A stretch of 13,792 bases of DNA from Oscillospiraceae bacterium (GCA_009786775.1 WQRL01000012.1:1-13792); one strand, 5' to 3'. Positions 1 to 7,695 are shown, numbered from the stretch's first letter. Translations and numbers: made by a program. Notes: generated from the sequence alone by a model not told the origin.

Positions 1-1152
1 CTCAACGATGTGCGCAACCTTGAGAAATCAATAAAGAGCGTCAGGGAGTACGGCGGCATCGCAGAAGCAGGCATGTCATTTACAATGAGCCCTGTTCACA
101 ATGAACAGTACTGGATTGACTTGGCTATGAGGCTTGAGGACATGGGAGCGGATATAATTGCTATTAAAGACATGGCAAACCTCATGCTGCCCCACGACAC
201 AGCCAGCCTTGTCAGAAAGCTCAAAGAGCGTGTCAAACTGCCCCTGCACCTCCATACTCACAACACAGCGGGTACGGGGGACATGAACTACATGCTGGCA
301 GCCCTTGAGGGAGTAGACATTGTAGACACCTCTTTATCTCCGCTGGCAAACGGCACATCGCAGCCTGCCACAGAGTCGCTTGTAGCTTCACTAATTGGCC
401 ATGAGCGGGATACAGGGCTGGATCTTGCAAAGATGAGCGAAGCGGCAGAACACTTCCGACACGTTGCCGATAGGCTCACAGCCGAAGGCTGGCGTGATCC
501 CAGGGTGCTGCAAGTGGACACAAATACCCTGATTTACCAAGTTCCGGGCGGAATGCTATCAAACCTAATATCTCAGCTAAAAGAAATGAAGGCCGAGGAC
601 AAATATTACGACGTGCTCCACGAGGTGCCAAAGGTCCGCGAGGAAGCAGGCTATCCGCCACTTGTCACGCCCACGAGCCAGATTGTCGGCTCACAGGCGG
701 TTATGAATATTGTCGGTGGCACGCGCTACAAAATGGTAACTAAAGAATTCCGTGCAATGATGCGCGGTGAGTATGGGGAGCTCCCTGCAAAGGTCAACGA
801 GGAAGTGCGCAAGAAGTGCATAGGCGATGATGAAGTGATTCACTGCCGCCCCGCCGACTTGATTCCGGATGAGTTTGATAAACTCAAAGAGGAAATAGGG
901 GATTTGGCACAATCGGAAGAAGATGTGCTGACTTACGCCCTCTTCCCGCAAGTGGGCAAGGCATTTCTCGAATATAGGCGCAAGAAAGAGCTCGGAATAG
1001 AGGATGAGGAGCTAATAGCTGCCATTACAGCGGCGATTGATGCCTATAGAGGCGGTGCCGCTACCCACCCGCTAATAAGGAACCTTGAGGGCAGGCTTAC
1101 CAGGGCAAGCGGGGTTAAAGCCACAAACCCACTCGTGAGAGATTGTAATTAA
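1..1152 (+). CDS. oadA: Biotin-dependent carboxyltransferase, OadA/5S type (5'-truncated)
   Basis: This is the C-terminal part of a pyruvate/oxaloacetate-type carboxyltransferase (oxaloacetate decarboxylase alpha, pyruvate carboxylase subunit B and transcarboxylase 5S family), which moves CO2 between carboxybiotin and an oxo-acid. The frame is open from base 1. The first residues (LNDVRNLEKSI) match the interior of the family, so roughly the first 110 residues, with the first metal ligand, lie upstream; the GTG at 10 is not the start. Visible are the IKDMA motif with the lysine that is carbamylated in this family (codon 166-168), the HLHTH metal-binding histidines (codons 253 and 259), TSQPATES, and the QVPGGMLSNL and PTSQIVGSQAV segments of the PYC_OADA domain. 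There is no fused biotin domain; the carrier is the next gene, 25 bases on. Family assignment is firm. Whether it acts as a decarboxylase, carboxylase or transcarboxylase subunit is not resolved. Confidence 0.93.
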   Translation, partial: LNDVRNLEKSIKSVREYGGIAEAGMSFTMSPVHNEQYWIDLAMRLEDMGADIIAIKDMANLMLPHDTASLVRKLKERVKLPLHLHTHNTAGTGDMNYMLAALEGVDIVDTSLSPLANGTSQPATESLVASLIGHERDTGLDLAKMSEAAEHFRHVADRLTAEGWRDPRVLQVDTNTLIYQVPGGMLSNLISQLKEMKAEDKYYDVLHEVPKVREEAGYPPLVTPTSQIVGSQAVMNIVGGTRYKMVTKEFRAMMRGEYGELPAKVNEEVRKKCIGDDEVIHCRPADLIPDEFDKLKEEIGDLAQSEEDVLTYALFPQVGKAFLEYRRKKELGIEDEELIAAITAAIDAYRGGAATHPLIRNLEGRLTRASGVKATNPLVRDCN

Positions 1153-1177
1153 TTTATTTTGGAGGATCGGATAAATA

Positions 1178-1576
1178 ATGAAAAACTATAAAGTCACAGT
1201 TAATGGCACCACATACGAAGTGGGAGTAGAAGAGGCCGGCGGCACAAGCGAAGTCAAGTCCGTGGCAGCAGTACCTGTAGCAGTTGCAGCGCCAAAAGTA
1301 GCCCCGGTGGTAAAACCTGCCCCGGCACCCAAGCAGGCAGCCCCTGCAGCTCCAGCCGGCGAGGCTGAAACAATTCTGGCTCCGCTTCCCGGCGTTGTGC
1401 TGGAAGTCAAGGTTAAGCCCGGCGATGCAGTAAAGGCAAACCAAGAGCTTGTAATGTTTGAGGCCATGAAGATGGAAAATGAAATAGTGGCTACACGCGC
1501 AGGCACAGTAAAAGAAGTATTTGTGAAAAAAGGCGATATGCTCGACAGCGGCACGCCTGTAGTTTCGATTGCATAA
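1178..1576 (+). CDS. Biotin carboxyl carrier protein of a decarboxylase/transcarboxylase
   Basis: A 132-residue biotinyl carrier that would shuttle CO2 as carboxybiotin between carboxyltransferase partners. It has a short N-terminal segment (KNYKVTVNGTTYEV), an Ala/Pro/Val/Lys-rich flexible linker at about residues 29-60, and a biotinyl domain at about 64-132. The biotin attachment motif is EAMKME with the modified lysine at residue 98. The layout resembles the gamma subunits of glutaconyl-CoA and methylmalonyl-CoA decarboxylases (GcdC, MmdC) and the 1.3S subunit of transcarboxylase. GGAGG at 1161-1165 sets the ATG start. It lies 25 bases after the carboxyltransferase gene and 18 before the acyl-CoA dehydrogenase gene, so it is surely cotranscribed. 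The true partner enzyme cannot be told from this sequence, so no gene symbol is given. Confidence 0.95.
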   Translation: MKNYKVTVNGTTYEVGVEEAGGTSEVKSVAAVPVAVAAPKVAPVVKPAPAPKQAAPAAPAGEAETILAPLPGVVLEVKVKPGDAVKANQELVMFEAMKMENEIVATRAGTVKEVFVKKGDMLDSGTPVVSIA

Positions 1577-1594
1577 CAGGGAGGAAATGATATA

Positions 1595-2755
1595 ATGTTT
1601 CTGGCTTATTCAGAAGATATGGAAATGATTGCCGAAATGGCAAGGGACTTCGCAAAAAAAGAAATCGCACCATGGATTGAAGCAGACGAAGAAAATCATC
1701 ACTACCGCCGTGAAATTCTCACACAGATGGGTGAAATGGGCCTTCTGGGCTTCTCTATACCTGAAGAGTACGGCGGCAACGGGCTGGGCTGGATGGAAGG
1801 CGTGGCTGCTCTATATGAGATTGCCAAGGTTCACACCTCTTGGCGCCTTAGCATCAGCGGCAATGTCTGGGGCCCGGCCATGACAATTTTACACCACGGC
1901 ACAGAAGAACAGAAACAAAAGTATATCCCCGGACTCTGTAGCGGCGAAAAAGTTGGCAGCTTTGCCATCACAGAAGCAAACTCGGGTTCCGATGTGGGCA
2001 GCATGAAGATGACAGCCAAAGACTGCGGAGACCACTACTTGCTCAACGGCTCCAAGATGTGGATCTCAGGCGGGCATACGGCGGACTATATGCTGATTTT
2101 TGCCAAGACTGACCCTGCGGCTGGTGCACGCGGCATTTCCTGTTTCATTGTTGACTTTGATGAAACAACTGAAGGCGTAGAAAGAATTCCAATCCACAAG
2201 AAGGTCGGCATGTGGCCGGCTCCGACATCTGAAATAGTTTTTGAAGATGCCAAGATTCCCAAAGAGAATCTTCTCGGCGCAGAAAACAAAGGCTTCCAAC
2301 TGTGTATGTGGATGCTCAACAATACCCGTATGGGCTGTGCAACAGGTGCGGCAGCACTTTCTGCCGCATGTCTGGAAGGCAGTGTCCAGTATGCAAACGA
2401 GCGCACACAGTTTGGCCAGCAAATAGGCAAGTTCCAGATGATTCAGCAGCAAATAGCAGAAATGAAACTAGAAGACGACGCGGCAAAGTTTCTTGTGTTT
2501 AAGGCGGCATGGCTGAAAGAAAACGGCATGCCGAGCCAGCAAGAAACATCCATGGCAAAGGTTTTTGCATGTAATGCAGCAGTTCACGCTGCGAATGTCG
2601 CCATGAAAATTTATGGCTCATACGGCTATTCCGACGAATACCCCTGCGGCAGATGGCTGAGGGATGCCAAGCAGTTTGAAACCCTCGAAGGTACTTCAAA
2701 CATCCACATGGGCATCATTGCAGGCATTGAGCTGGGTTATCAGGCGAATAGGTAA
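1595..2755 (+). CDS. Acyl-CoA dehydrogenase, glutaryl-CoA dehydrogenase-like
   Basis: A full-length 386-residue FAD acyl-CoA dehydrogenase. Visible are the PEEYGG motif, ITEANSGSD, YLLNGSKMWISGG, RTQFGQ and the C-terminal LEGTSNIH, in which Glu365 is the expected catalytic base. An ungapped hand alignment to human glutaryl-CoA dehydrogenase, anchored on G-[ST]-EEQ, places Arg84 at Arg94 (mature numbering), which binds the glutaryl gamma-carboxylate; the butyryl-CoA dehydrogenase at 4525 has Ser there. LNNTR (241-245) also matches the human LNNAR. Human Glu87 and Tyr369 are Ala77 and Leu364 here, and Ser95 is Leu. I infer a dicarboxylyl-CoA substrate, possibly with dehydrogenation but no decarboxylation. 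GGGAGG at 1579-1584 supports the ATG. Electrons probably pass to the Etf encoded in the same operon. Acyl-CoA dehydrogenase is certain; glutaryl-CoA specificity is a hypothesis (about 0.55). Confidence 0.95.
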   Translation: MFLAYSEDMEMIAEMARDFAKKEIAPWIEADEENHHYRREILTQMGEMGLLGFSIPEEYGGNGLGWMEGVAALYEIAKVHTSWRLSISGNVWGPAMTILHHGTEEQKQKYIPGLCSGEKVGSFAITEANSGSDVGSMKMTAKDCGDHYLLNGSKMWISGGHTADYMLIFAKTDPAAGARGISCFIVDFDETTEGVERIPIHKKVGMWPAPTSEIVFEDAKIPKENLLGAENKGFQLCMWMLNNTRMGCATGAAALSAACLEGSVQYANERTQFGQQIGKFQMIQQQIAEMKLEDDAAKFLVFKAAWLKENGMPSQQETSMAKVFACNAAVHAANVAMKIYGSYGYSDEYPCGRWLRDAKQFETLEGTSNIHMGIIAGIELGYQANR

Positions 2756-2816
2756 CTAGCCATCTAGCAGTAAATTAGCAGTTAACAACTAGGCAGTATA
2801 ATTCAGGAGGATTATT

Positions 2817-3590
2817 ATGAATGTCAAATACGAAGTTCAAGGAAACGTAGCAATAGTGACTATTGACAGGCCTGAGGCGCTCAATGCGCTCAACCTGGAT
2901 GTACTTACAGAGCTTGAACAGGCGGCGGTAAAAGCCGAGCAGGACAAGGATGTTTATGTAGTAATAATCACAGGGGCAGGCCGTGCATTCGTCGCGGGTG
3001 CTGATATAGCACAGATGAAAGATCTCACTGCCGACGAAGGCAGAGCCTTTGGAGAGTTTGGAAATAGGGTGTTCTCGAAGATTGAGAGCCTGACAAAGCC
3101 TGTAATTGCAGCAATCAACGGCTTTGCCCTAGGCGGCGGCTGTGAACTGGCCTCGGCCTGTGATATAAGAATTGCAGGCGAGAAGGCGAAGTTTGGGCAG
3201 CCGGAAGTAGGCCTGGGCATAACCCCTGGCTTTGGCGGCACCCAGAGATTGCCCCGCATAGTGGGACTGTCCAAGGCCAAAGAGCTCATATTCACCGGTG
3301 ATATAATCGGCGCAGAGGAGGCCTTGAATATCGGCCTCGTCAGCAAGGTGGTCCCGGGTGAAGAACTCATGGCCGCAGCCCTTGAAATGGCGGGCAAAAT
3401 CGGCGCGCATGCACAGGTTGCAGTGAGACAGAGCAAAGCCGCTATAAACAAGGGCATGCAGTGTGATATCAGCACAGGTCTTGCGTTTGAAGCCCAAGCA
3501 TTCGGCCTGTGTTTCTCCACAGAGGATCAGACAGATGCTATGACAGCGTTTGTAAATAAAGAAAAAGTAACCTCATTCAAGAACAAATAG
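2817..3590 (+). CDS. crt: Enoyl-CoA hydratase (crotonase)
   Basis: A 257-residue crotonase, close to the usual clostridial Crt length of about 260, interconverting crotonyl-CoA and 3-hydroxybutyryl-CoA. The oxyanion-hole segment AGADI is at residues 60-64. [11 protein letters not shown] carries Glu110 and FGQPEVGLG carries Glu130, equivalent to the catalytic pair Glu144/Glu164 of rat crotonase with the same 20-residue spacing. GGTQRLPR follows, as in true hydratases. An AGGAGG site at 2805-2810, six bases before the ATG, fixes the start. It follows the first acyl-CoA dehydrogenase after 61 bases and precedes hbd by 11, the standard Crt-Hbd pairing. Function is assigned with high confidence; chain-length preference is inferred from the butyrate-type neighbourhood. 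Confidence 0.96.
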   Translation: MNVKYEVQGNVAIVTIDRPEALNALNLDVLTELEQAAVKAEQDKDVYVVIITGAGRAFVAGADIAQMKDLTADEGRAFGEFGNRVFSKIESLTKPVIAAINGFALGGGCELASACDIRIAGEKAKFGQPEVGLGITPGFGGTQRLPRIVGLSKAKELIFTGDIIGAEEALNIGLVSKVVPGEELMAAALEMAGKIGAHAQVAVRQSKAAINKGMQCDISTGLAFEAQAFGLCFSTEDQTDAMTAFVNKEKVTSFKNK

Positions 3591-3601
3591 GAGGGCTTGG
3601 A

Positions 3602-4444
3602 ATGAAAAAAATTAGTATCATCGGCGCAGGCACCATGGGTACCGATATAGCACAAGTGTTCGCAAAAAAAGGCTTTGAAGTCGTAATACGCGACATGACG
3701 GCGGAAATTATCGGAAAGTCCTCAGAAAGACTCAATAAGGGTCTCTCCAAACTTGTAGACAAGGGAAAGATGAGTGAAGATGACAAGAAAAACATGCTCG
3801 GCTTAATAGGGTTCACCACAGAACTCGCCGATAGCGCCGATGCAGACCTTGTGATTGAAGCTATCATCGAAAACGTGGGTATCAAGAAAGAGCTCTTCCA
3901 GACTCTTGATGGCCTGTGCAAACCTGAAACGATTTTTGCCACAAACACATCGTCCATTTCCATCACGGAACTGGCGGCGTCAGTAGGCCGTAAGGACAAG
4001 TTCATAGGGATGCACTTCTTCAATCCTGCGTCAATAATGAAGCTCGTAGAAATAATAAGGGGCATAGAAACATCTGATGAAACCTTTACAAAGGTTAAGG
4101 AGCTTACTTCGGAAATCGGCAAAGAGCCTGTCGAAGTTAAGGACAGCCCTGGCTTTATAGTAAACAAAGTTCTCATCCCGATGATAAACGAAGCAATCGT
4201 CGTGCTCAGCGAAGGCGTTGCAACCGCTGAGGATATAGACAAGGCTATGGTTCTGGGCTCAAATCAGCCCATGGGTCCGCTGGCTCTGTCCGACCTAATC
4301 GGCAACGACACAGTTCTAAACATAATGAACGTACTTCATAGTGAAACCGGCGACCCAAGGTATAGACCGGCAGGCCTGCTCAAGACCATGGTCAGGGGCG
4401 GCTTACTCGGAAGAAAAACAGGTAAGGGTTTCCACACTTACTAA
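3602..4444 (+). CDS. hbd: 3-hydroxybutyryl-CoA dehydrogenase
   Basis: A 280-residue NAD(P)-dependent dehydrogenase that interconverts acetoacetyl-CoA and 3-hydroxybutyryl-CoA, in the cytoplasm. The Rossmann motif GAGTMG is at residues 8-13. The active-site residues fall at exactly the positions known in clostridial Hbd: Ser117 ([12 protein letters not shown]), His138 (GMHFFNP) and Asn188 ([14 protein letters not shown]). The C-terminal helical dimerisation domain is complete and ends at the usual [11 protein letters not shown]. The start is set by GAGG immediately after the crt stop codon, giving an 11-base gap and probable translational coupling. No thiolase gene follows, so its acetoacetyl-CoA partner enzyme must be encoded elsewhere. 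An 80-base gap with a strong hairpin separates it from bcd. Confidence 0.97.
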   Translation: MKKISIIGAGTMGTDIAQVFAKKGFEVVIRDMTAEIIGKSSERLNKGLSKLVDKGKMSEDDKKNMLGLIGFTTELADSADADLVIEAIIENVGIKKELFQTLDGLCKPETIFATNTSSISITELAASVGRKDKFIGMHFFNPASIMKLVEIIRGIETSDETFTKVKELTSEIGKEPVEVKDSPGFIVNKVLIPMINEAIVVLSEGVATAEDIDKAMVLGSNQPMGPLALSDLIGNDTVLNIMNVLHSETGDPRYRPAGLLKTMVRGGLLGRKTGKGFHTY

Positions 4445-4453
4445 AAACAGCTT

Positions 4454-4495
4454 TTTCAGCCGGGCTGGCAGCGCTCAAAGCCGGCCCGGCTGGAA
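4454..4495 (+). other. Strong intergenic hairpin between hbd and bcd
   Basis: Bases 4454-4469 (TTTCAGCCGGGCTGGC) pair with 4480-4495 (GCCGGCCCGGCTGGAA) around a ten-base loop at 4470-4479. The 16-pair stem has two G-T wobbles and no mismatch. It begins ten bases after the hbd stop codon. No T-run follows it on the plus strand, so it is not a classical intrinsic terminator. A 3'-end stabiliser, processing site or partial attenuator that alters the ratio of crt-hbd to bcd-etf message is more likely. The structure is seen in sequence; the role is inferred. Confidence 0.7.
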
Positions 4496-4524
4496 TCAAG
4501 AAAAATAATTTTGGAGGACGGTAA

Positions 4525-5658
4525 ATGTTTTTTAACGAAGATCATAATGATATTCGAGAACTGGCAAAGGAATTTGCCGAGAAAAAACTGGCACCTATAG
4601 CGAATGAAATAGACCACAATGATGAAGTGCCCCAAGAGGTTTATGATGAAATGGCCGAGATGGGGCTCTATGGCCTGAAAATCCCGGAAGAGTACGGCGG
4701 CCTGGGTCTGGACACACGCTCATACGTCTGCGTTATGGAAGAGATATGCAAGAAGAGCATAACCTGCTCACTTACTTTTTCATCGGCCAACTCCCTGTCT
4801 ACAGCGCCGATTCTCTTAGCGGGCACGGAGGAGCAGAAACTCAAGTATGTCCCCGGCATAGCAAGCGGGGAAGAATTTATGGCTTTCGGCCTCACAGAAC
4901 CCGGAGCGGGCAGTGATGCCGGGGCAATGGCCACCAAAGCTGTCGAAGATGGCAGCGACTATATCCTCAACGGCAGAAAGACATTTATTACAGGAGCGCC
5001 ATTTGCAAAAAACTGTGTAGTTTTCGCCAAGACCAGCCCTGAAAAGGGAGCAAGAGGCATAACAGCCTTTATAGTCGATATGAGCTTGCCCGGCGTTTCC
5101 ATAGGCAAACATGAGGAGAAGATGGGACTGCGCGGCGTGGCTACAAGCGATGTGGTACTGGAAGATGTCCGTGTTCCCAAGAGTGAAATTCTCGGTGAAA
5201 TAGACAAAGGCTTTACAACCGCGATGAAAACCCTTTCAATTGGGCGCATAGGCGTGGCATGTCAGGGTATCGGCGTAGCCCAGGGAGCGATGGAGGAAGC
5301 CATTAAGCACATCAAGGAGCGCAAGCAGTTCGGCCAGCCTCTCGCTGAGTTTCAGGCGCTGCGCTTTATGGTAGCGGAGATGGAGACTAACATTAACGCC
5401 GCAAAACTTCTCGTCTACAATGCAGCCTACAAGATGGACAATGGCGAGGATGTGACAAAGGATGCTTCCATGGCGAAATACTTTGCCACCGAGATGGCTT
5501 TGGATGTGGTGAGCAAAGCTCTGCAACTGCACGGCGGCTATGGCTACTCCAAGGAATACCCAATTGAGCGTATGTACCGCGATGCCCGCGTTCTGACCAT
5601 TTTTGAGGGTACAACTCAAATTCAGCAAATGGTCATTGCAGGGCAGGTATTAAAATAA
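4525..5658 (+). CDS. bcd: Butyryl-CoA dehydrogenase (short-chain acyl-CoA dehydrogenase)
   Basis: A 377-residue FAD acyl-CoA dehydrogenase, the usual length for clostridial Bcd, reducing crotonyl-CoA to butyryl-CoA in a complex with EtfAB. It shows both family signatures, FGLTEPGAGSDAG and QLHGGYGYSKEYPIERMYRDAR, plus YILNGRKTFITG, RKQFGQPL and IFEGTTQIQ with catalytic Glu361. Its position directly upstream of etfB and etfA is the canonical clostridial arrangement, and it is a better Bcd candidate than the dehydrogenase at 1595. It lacks both the Arg84 and the LNNTR features of that paralogue. GGAGG at 4513-4517 supports the ATG start. In related clostridia this complex couples crotonyl-CoA reduction by NADH to ferredoxin reduction (flavin-based bifurcation); bifurcation is inferred from family and context, not shown here. 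Confidence 0.96.
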   Translation: MFFNEDHNDIRELAKEFAEKKLAPIANEIDHNDEVPQEVYDEMAEMGLYGLKIPEEYGGLGLDTRSYVCVMEEICKKSITCSLTFSSANSLSTAPILLAGTEEQKLKYVPGIASGEEFMAFGLTEPGAGSDAGAMATKAVEDGSDYILNGRKTFITGAPFAKNCVVFAKTSPEKGARGITAFIVDMSLPGVSIGKHEEKMGLRGVATSDVVLEDVRVPKSEILGEIDKGFTTAMKTLSIGRIGVACQGIGVAQGAMEEAIKHIKERKQFGQPLAEFQALRFMVAEMETNINAAKLLVYNAAYKMDNGEDVTKDASMAKYFATEMALDVVSKALQLHGGYGYSKEYPIERMYRDARVLTIFEGTTQIQQMVIAGQVLK

Positions 5659-5673
5659 TAAGGAGATTCGTGA

Positions 5674-6465
5674 ATGAACTTACTAGTATGTGTAAAACAA
5701 GTTCCTAATACCGAGGAACTAAAGGTAGATGCAGATGCCGGGACATCCAACCTTGACACAATTCCCAAGATTTTAAGCACCTTTGACGCATGTGCGGTGG
5801 AGACAGCCGTAAGGCTTAAGGAAGCTGGCAGCGATGTCAAAATTACCGTCTTGACGGTAGGGCCGGACAAGGCAAAAGATATACTCAAGGCTTGCATTGC
5901 AGTCGGTGCAGACAAGGCTTACCATGTAAATGACGAGGCTTTTGCAGAACTTGACTCCCTTGCGGTGAGCTATGTGCTCTCCCAGGCGGTGGCAAAGATA
6001 GAAGCCGAAGAGGGCGCGAAATTTGACCTGGTGCTTCTCGGCCGCCAGGCAAATGATACAGATGCGGGTCAAGTGGGTGCCCAGCTTGCCGAATATTTGG
6101 GCTGTCCGCAGCTTTCATATGCCCGTGAGCTCTCAATCGAAGGCGGTAAGGCCCGCGCAGTGCGTGAAACCGAAGATGGCCTGGTAGTTATGGATGCGGA
6201 GCTGCCGGCAGTTGTGACTGTTACAAAGACCGAATACGACCTGAGATTTCCGTCTGTCAAAACCAAGATGGCGGCGAACAAGGCTGTAATCCCCGTATTT
6301 ACAGCGGCGGATTTAGGCGATGCGGCTAACATCTGGCAGCCTGTAAAGACTCTGAGAACCTATATACCCGAGCGCAAGTCCGGCGGCGTGAAGATAGAGG
6401 AAGAAACCGGCGAGCTTTCCGCCGAAAAACTGACGGCGCTCCTAAGTGACGCCGGAGTGATATAA
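5674..6465 (+). CDS. etfB: Electron transfer flavoprotein subunit beta
   Basis: A 263-residue EtfB, standard length, forming a heterodimer with EtfA and exchanging electrons with acyl-CoA dehydrogenases. The N-terminus MNLLVCVKQVPNTEE is typical. The segment LLGRQANDTDAGQVG (Arg124 onward) is the conserved beta-subunit nucleotide-binding region. LPAVVTVTK starting at residue 177, followed by LRFPSVKTKMAA, is the EtfB signature. TAAGGAG just upstream supports the ATG at 5674, 15 bases after the bcd stop codon, and etfA follows after 11 bases. The partners are probably the Bcd encoded upstream and also the first acyl-CoA dehydrogenase of the operon. In bifurcating Etfs this subunit carries a second FAD rather than AMP; residue reading alone does not settle that point here. 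Confidence 0.97.
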   Translation: MNLLVCVKQVPNTEELKVDADAGTSNLDTIPKILSTFDACAVETAVRLKEAGSDVKITVLTVGPDKAKDILKACIAVGADKAYHVNDEAFAELDSLAVSYVLSQAVAKIEAEEGAKFDLVLLGRQANDTDAGQVGAQLAEYLGCPQLSYARELSIEGGKARAVRETEDGLVVMDAELPAVVTVTKTEYDLRFPSVKTKMAANKAVIPVFTAADLGDAANIWQPVKTLRTYIPERKSGGVKIEEETGELSAEKLTALLSDAGVI

Positions 6466-6476
6466 GGAGGCGGGAA

Positions 6477-7463
6477 ATGGATTATAAGAATGTATTTGTA
6501 TACGTCGAAGTAAGCGGCGGCAAGGCCAAGAATGTGGGTCTTGAAATTATAGGAGCAGGCAAGAAGGTTGCAGGCGGTGACAAAACCGTGGCAGTCTTAA
6601 TCGGCAATGATTTGGACGATGCATGTGCGTCCGCTGCGTCATTTGGGGCAGACCAGATTATTACAATAAAGGGCGAAGCCTATGCCGAATATTCCCTTGA
6701 GGGCTACACATACGCGCTCAAAGAACTGGTAGAAAAATATAAGCCTGCCGCATTTCTGTTCGGTGCAACAAGCAACGGACGGGAGCTGGCTCCACGTTTA
6801 GCAGCAAGGCTCAAAACAGGCTGTGCGGCGGACTGCACAGGGCTTGATGTAGAAAACGGAGTCATTAAGTGGACGCGCCCTGTCTATTCAGGCCGTTACC
6901 TTAGTGTTGTGGAAACCCCCGAAGCACGCCCGCAAATCGGCACAATCCGTCCGGGCATTTTCAAGCGTGGCGAGCCAGATACAGGCCGCACGGTGGAAAT
7001 TATAAATGAAGATATCGCAGTTGCTTCTGATGTAATCAGGACAGCGCTGATAGAGAAAGTCGCGGAGGCGGCAGAGGGCGCAGTGAAGCTGGAAGATGCA
7101 GAGATTATAGTATCGGGAGGCCGTGGCCTGGGCAGTGAGGAAAACTTCTCCTTACTCAAGGAACTGGCAGACCTTCTCGGCGGAGTAGTGGGTGCATCCC
7201 GCGCCGCAGTCGATGCCGGCTGGATTCACCACGGGCATCAAGTTGGCCAGACAGGCAAAACAGTAGGGCCTAAACTCTACATCGCCTGTGGCATATCGGG
7301 TGCCATACAGCATCTTGCAGGAATGACCGGCTCAGATGTTATAATTGCCATTAACAGAGATGGGGATGCCCCGATTTTTGAAATAGCCGACTACGCCGTA
7401 GTAGGCGACCTTAAGGCTGTTGTTCCGGCCCTTACTGAGGCTATAAAGAAGCTCAGGGCATAA
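6477..7463 (+). CDS. etfA: Electron transfer flavoprotein subunit alpha
   Basis: A 328-residue EtfA without an N-terminal ferredoxin extension. The N-terminal Rossmann-like domain includes [19 protein letters not shown]. The C-terminal FAD domain has GGRGLG at residues 214-219, [11 protein letters not shown], the [10 protein letters not shown] loop, and [17 protein letters not shown] from residue 267. The signature end reads [15 protein letters not shown], with Gly where many family members have Pro. AAGGAGG at 6464-6470 overlaps the etfB stop region, so the two genes should be translationally coupled in a 1:1 ratio. It is the last recognisable gene of the operon; about 230 non-coding bases follow before the regulator gene. 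Confidence 0.97.
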   Translation: MDYKNVFVYVEVSGGKAKNVGLEIIGAGKKVAGGDKTVAVLIGNDLDDACASAASFGADQIITIKGEAYAEYSLEGYTYALKELVEKYKPAAFLFGATSNGRELAPRLAARLKTGCAADCTGLDVENGVIKWTRPVYSGRYLSVVETPEARPQIGTIRPGIFKRGEPDTGRTVEIINEDIAVASDVIRTALIEKVAEAAEGAVKLEDAEIIVSGGRGLGSEENFSLLKELADLLGGVVGASRAAVDAGWIHHGHQVGQTGKTVGPKLYIACGISGAIQHLAGMTGSDVIIAINRDGDAPIFEIADYAVVGDLKAVVPALTEAIKKLRA

Positions 7464-7511
7464 TATGCTAATCTGAGCACACGGCTACACGCCATACATA
7501 TTTGCGCTCAC

Positions 7512-7546
7512 GCGCCCCTACACAGGCGAGACCTAAGTAGGGGCGC
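7512..7546 (+). terminator. Inverted repeat after etfA, possible transcription end
   Basis: GCGCCCCTAC at 7512-7521 is perfectly complementary to GTAGGGGCGC at 7537-7546, with a 15-base loop. It lies about 50 bases after the etfA stop codon and about 60 before the next promoter, where the operon message should end. No T-run follows, so intrinsic termination is doubtful. It could instead be a dispersed GTAGGGGCG-type repeat or an RNA stability element. The pairing is seen directly; the role is inferred. Confidence 0.45.
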
Positions 7547-7608
7547 TCAGCTATGTAGCTAAAATCAAACAGGGTGCATTTTGCGCACAGAAATTCTCAA
7601 AACGAAAC

Positions 7609-7637
7609 TTGACAATATGTGTATATTTTATTAATAT
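7609..7637 (+). promoter_or_regulatory. Sigma-70-type promoter of the LuxR-family regulator
   Basis: A perfect -35 box TTGACA at 7609-7614 is followed, after 17 bases, by TAATAT at 7632-7637 within a very AT-rich tract, ahead of the ribosome binding site at 7678-7682. The expected transcription start is near 7645. This makes an upstream TTG start at 7609 for the regulator impossible from this promoter, because it would lie within the -35 box. An imperfect inverted repeat GTGC/GCAC (7574-7577 and 7585-7588) lies about 20 bases upstream and could be an activator site; that part is weak. Confidence 0.65.
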
Positions 7638-7695
7638 ATATTTCGCGTGTAGAATAAAGTGGGGTTGCAAGCTGCTTGGAGGAGTAGTGATTTCT

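Noticed and set aside
10..12. GTG at position 10 as the true start of the carboxyltransferase gene
   Set aside because: The frame is open to base 1, the preceding residues LND continue the conserved family sequence, and the metal-binding N-terminal part of the barrel would be missing.
1186..1554. Long minus-strand open frame opposite the biotin carrier gene, and similar long antisense frames opposite crt (2954-3520), hbd (3577-4242) and the regulator gene
   Set aside because: These mirror the codon bias of well-identified plus-strand genes; they have no family motifs or ribosome binding sites.
2775..2802. Internal promoter before crt: TTAGCA-16 bases-TATAAT, within imperfect TAGCAGT-like repeats
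   Set aside because: The predicted start would fall at or inside the crt ribosome binding site, leaving no leader; the -35 box is weak. The AT-rich repeats probably produce the match by chance.
7609..7695. Longer N-terminus of the LuxR-family regulator starting from TTG at 7609
   Set aside because: The TTG is part of a perfect TTGACA -35 box, and GGAGG at 7678-7682 points to the ATG at 7696; the extra 29 residues do not resemble the family's N-terminus.
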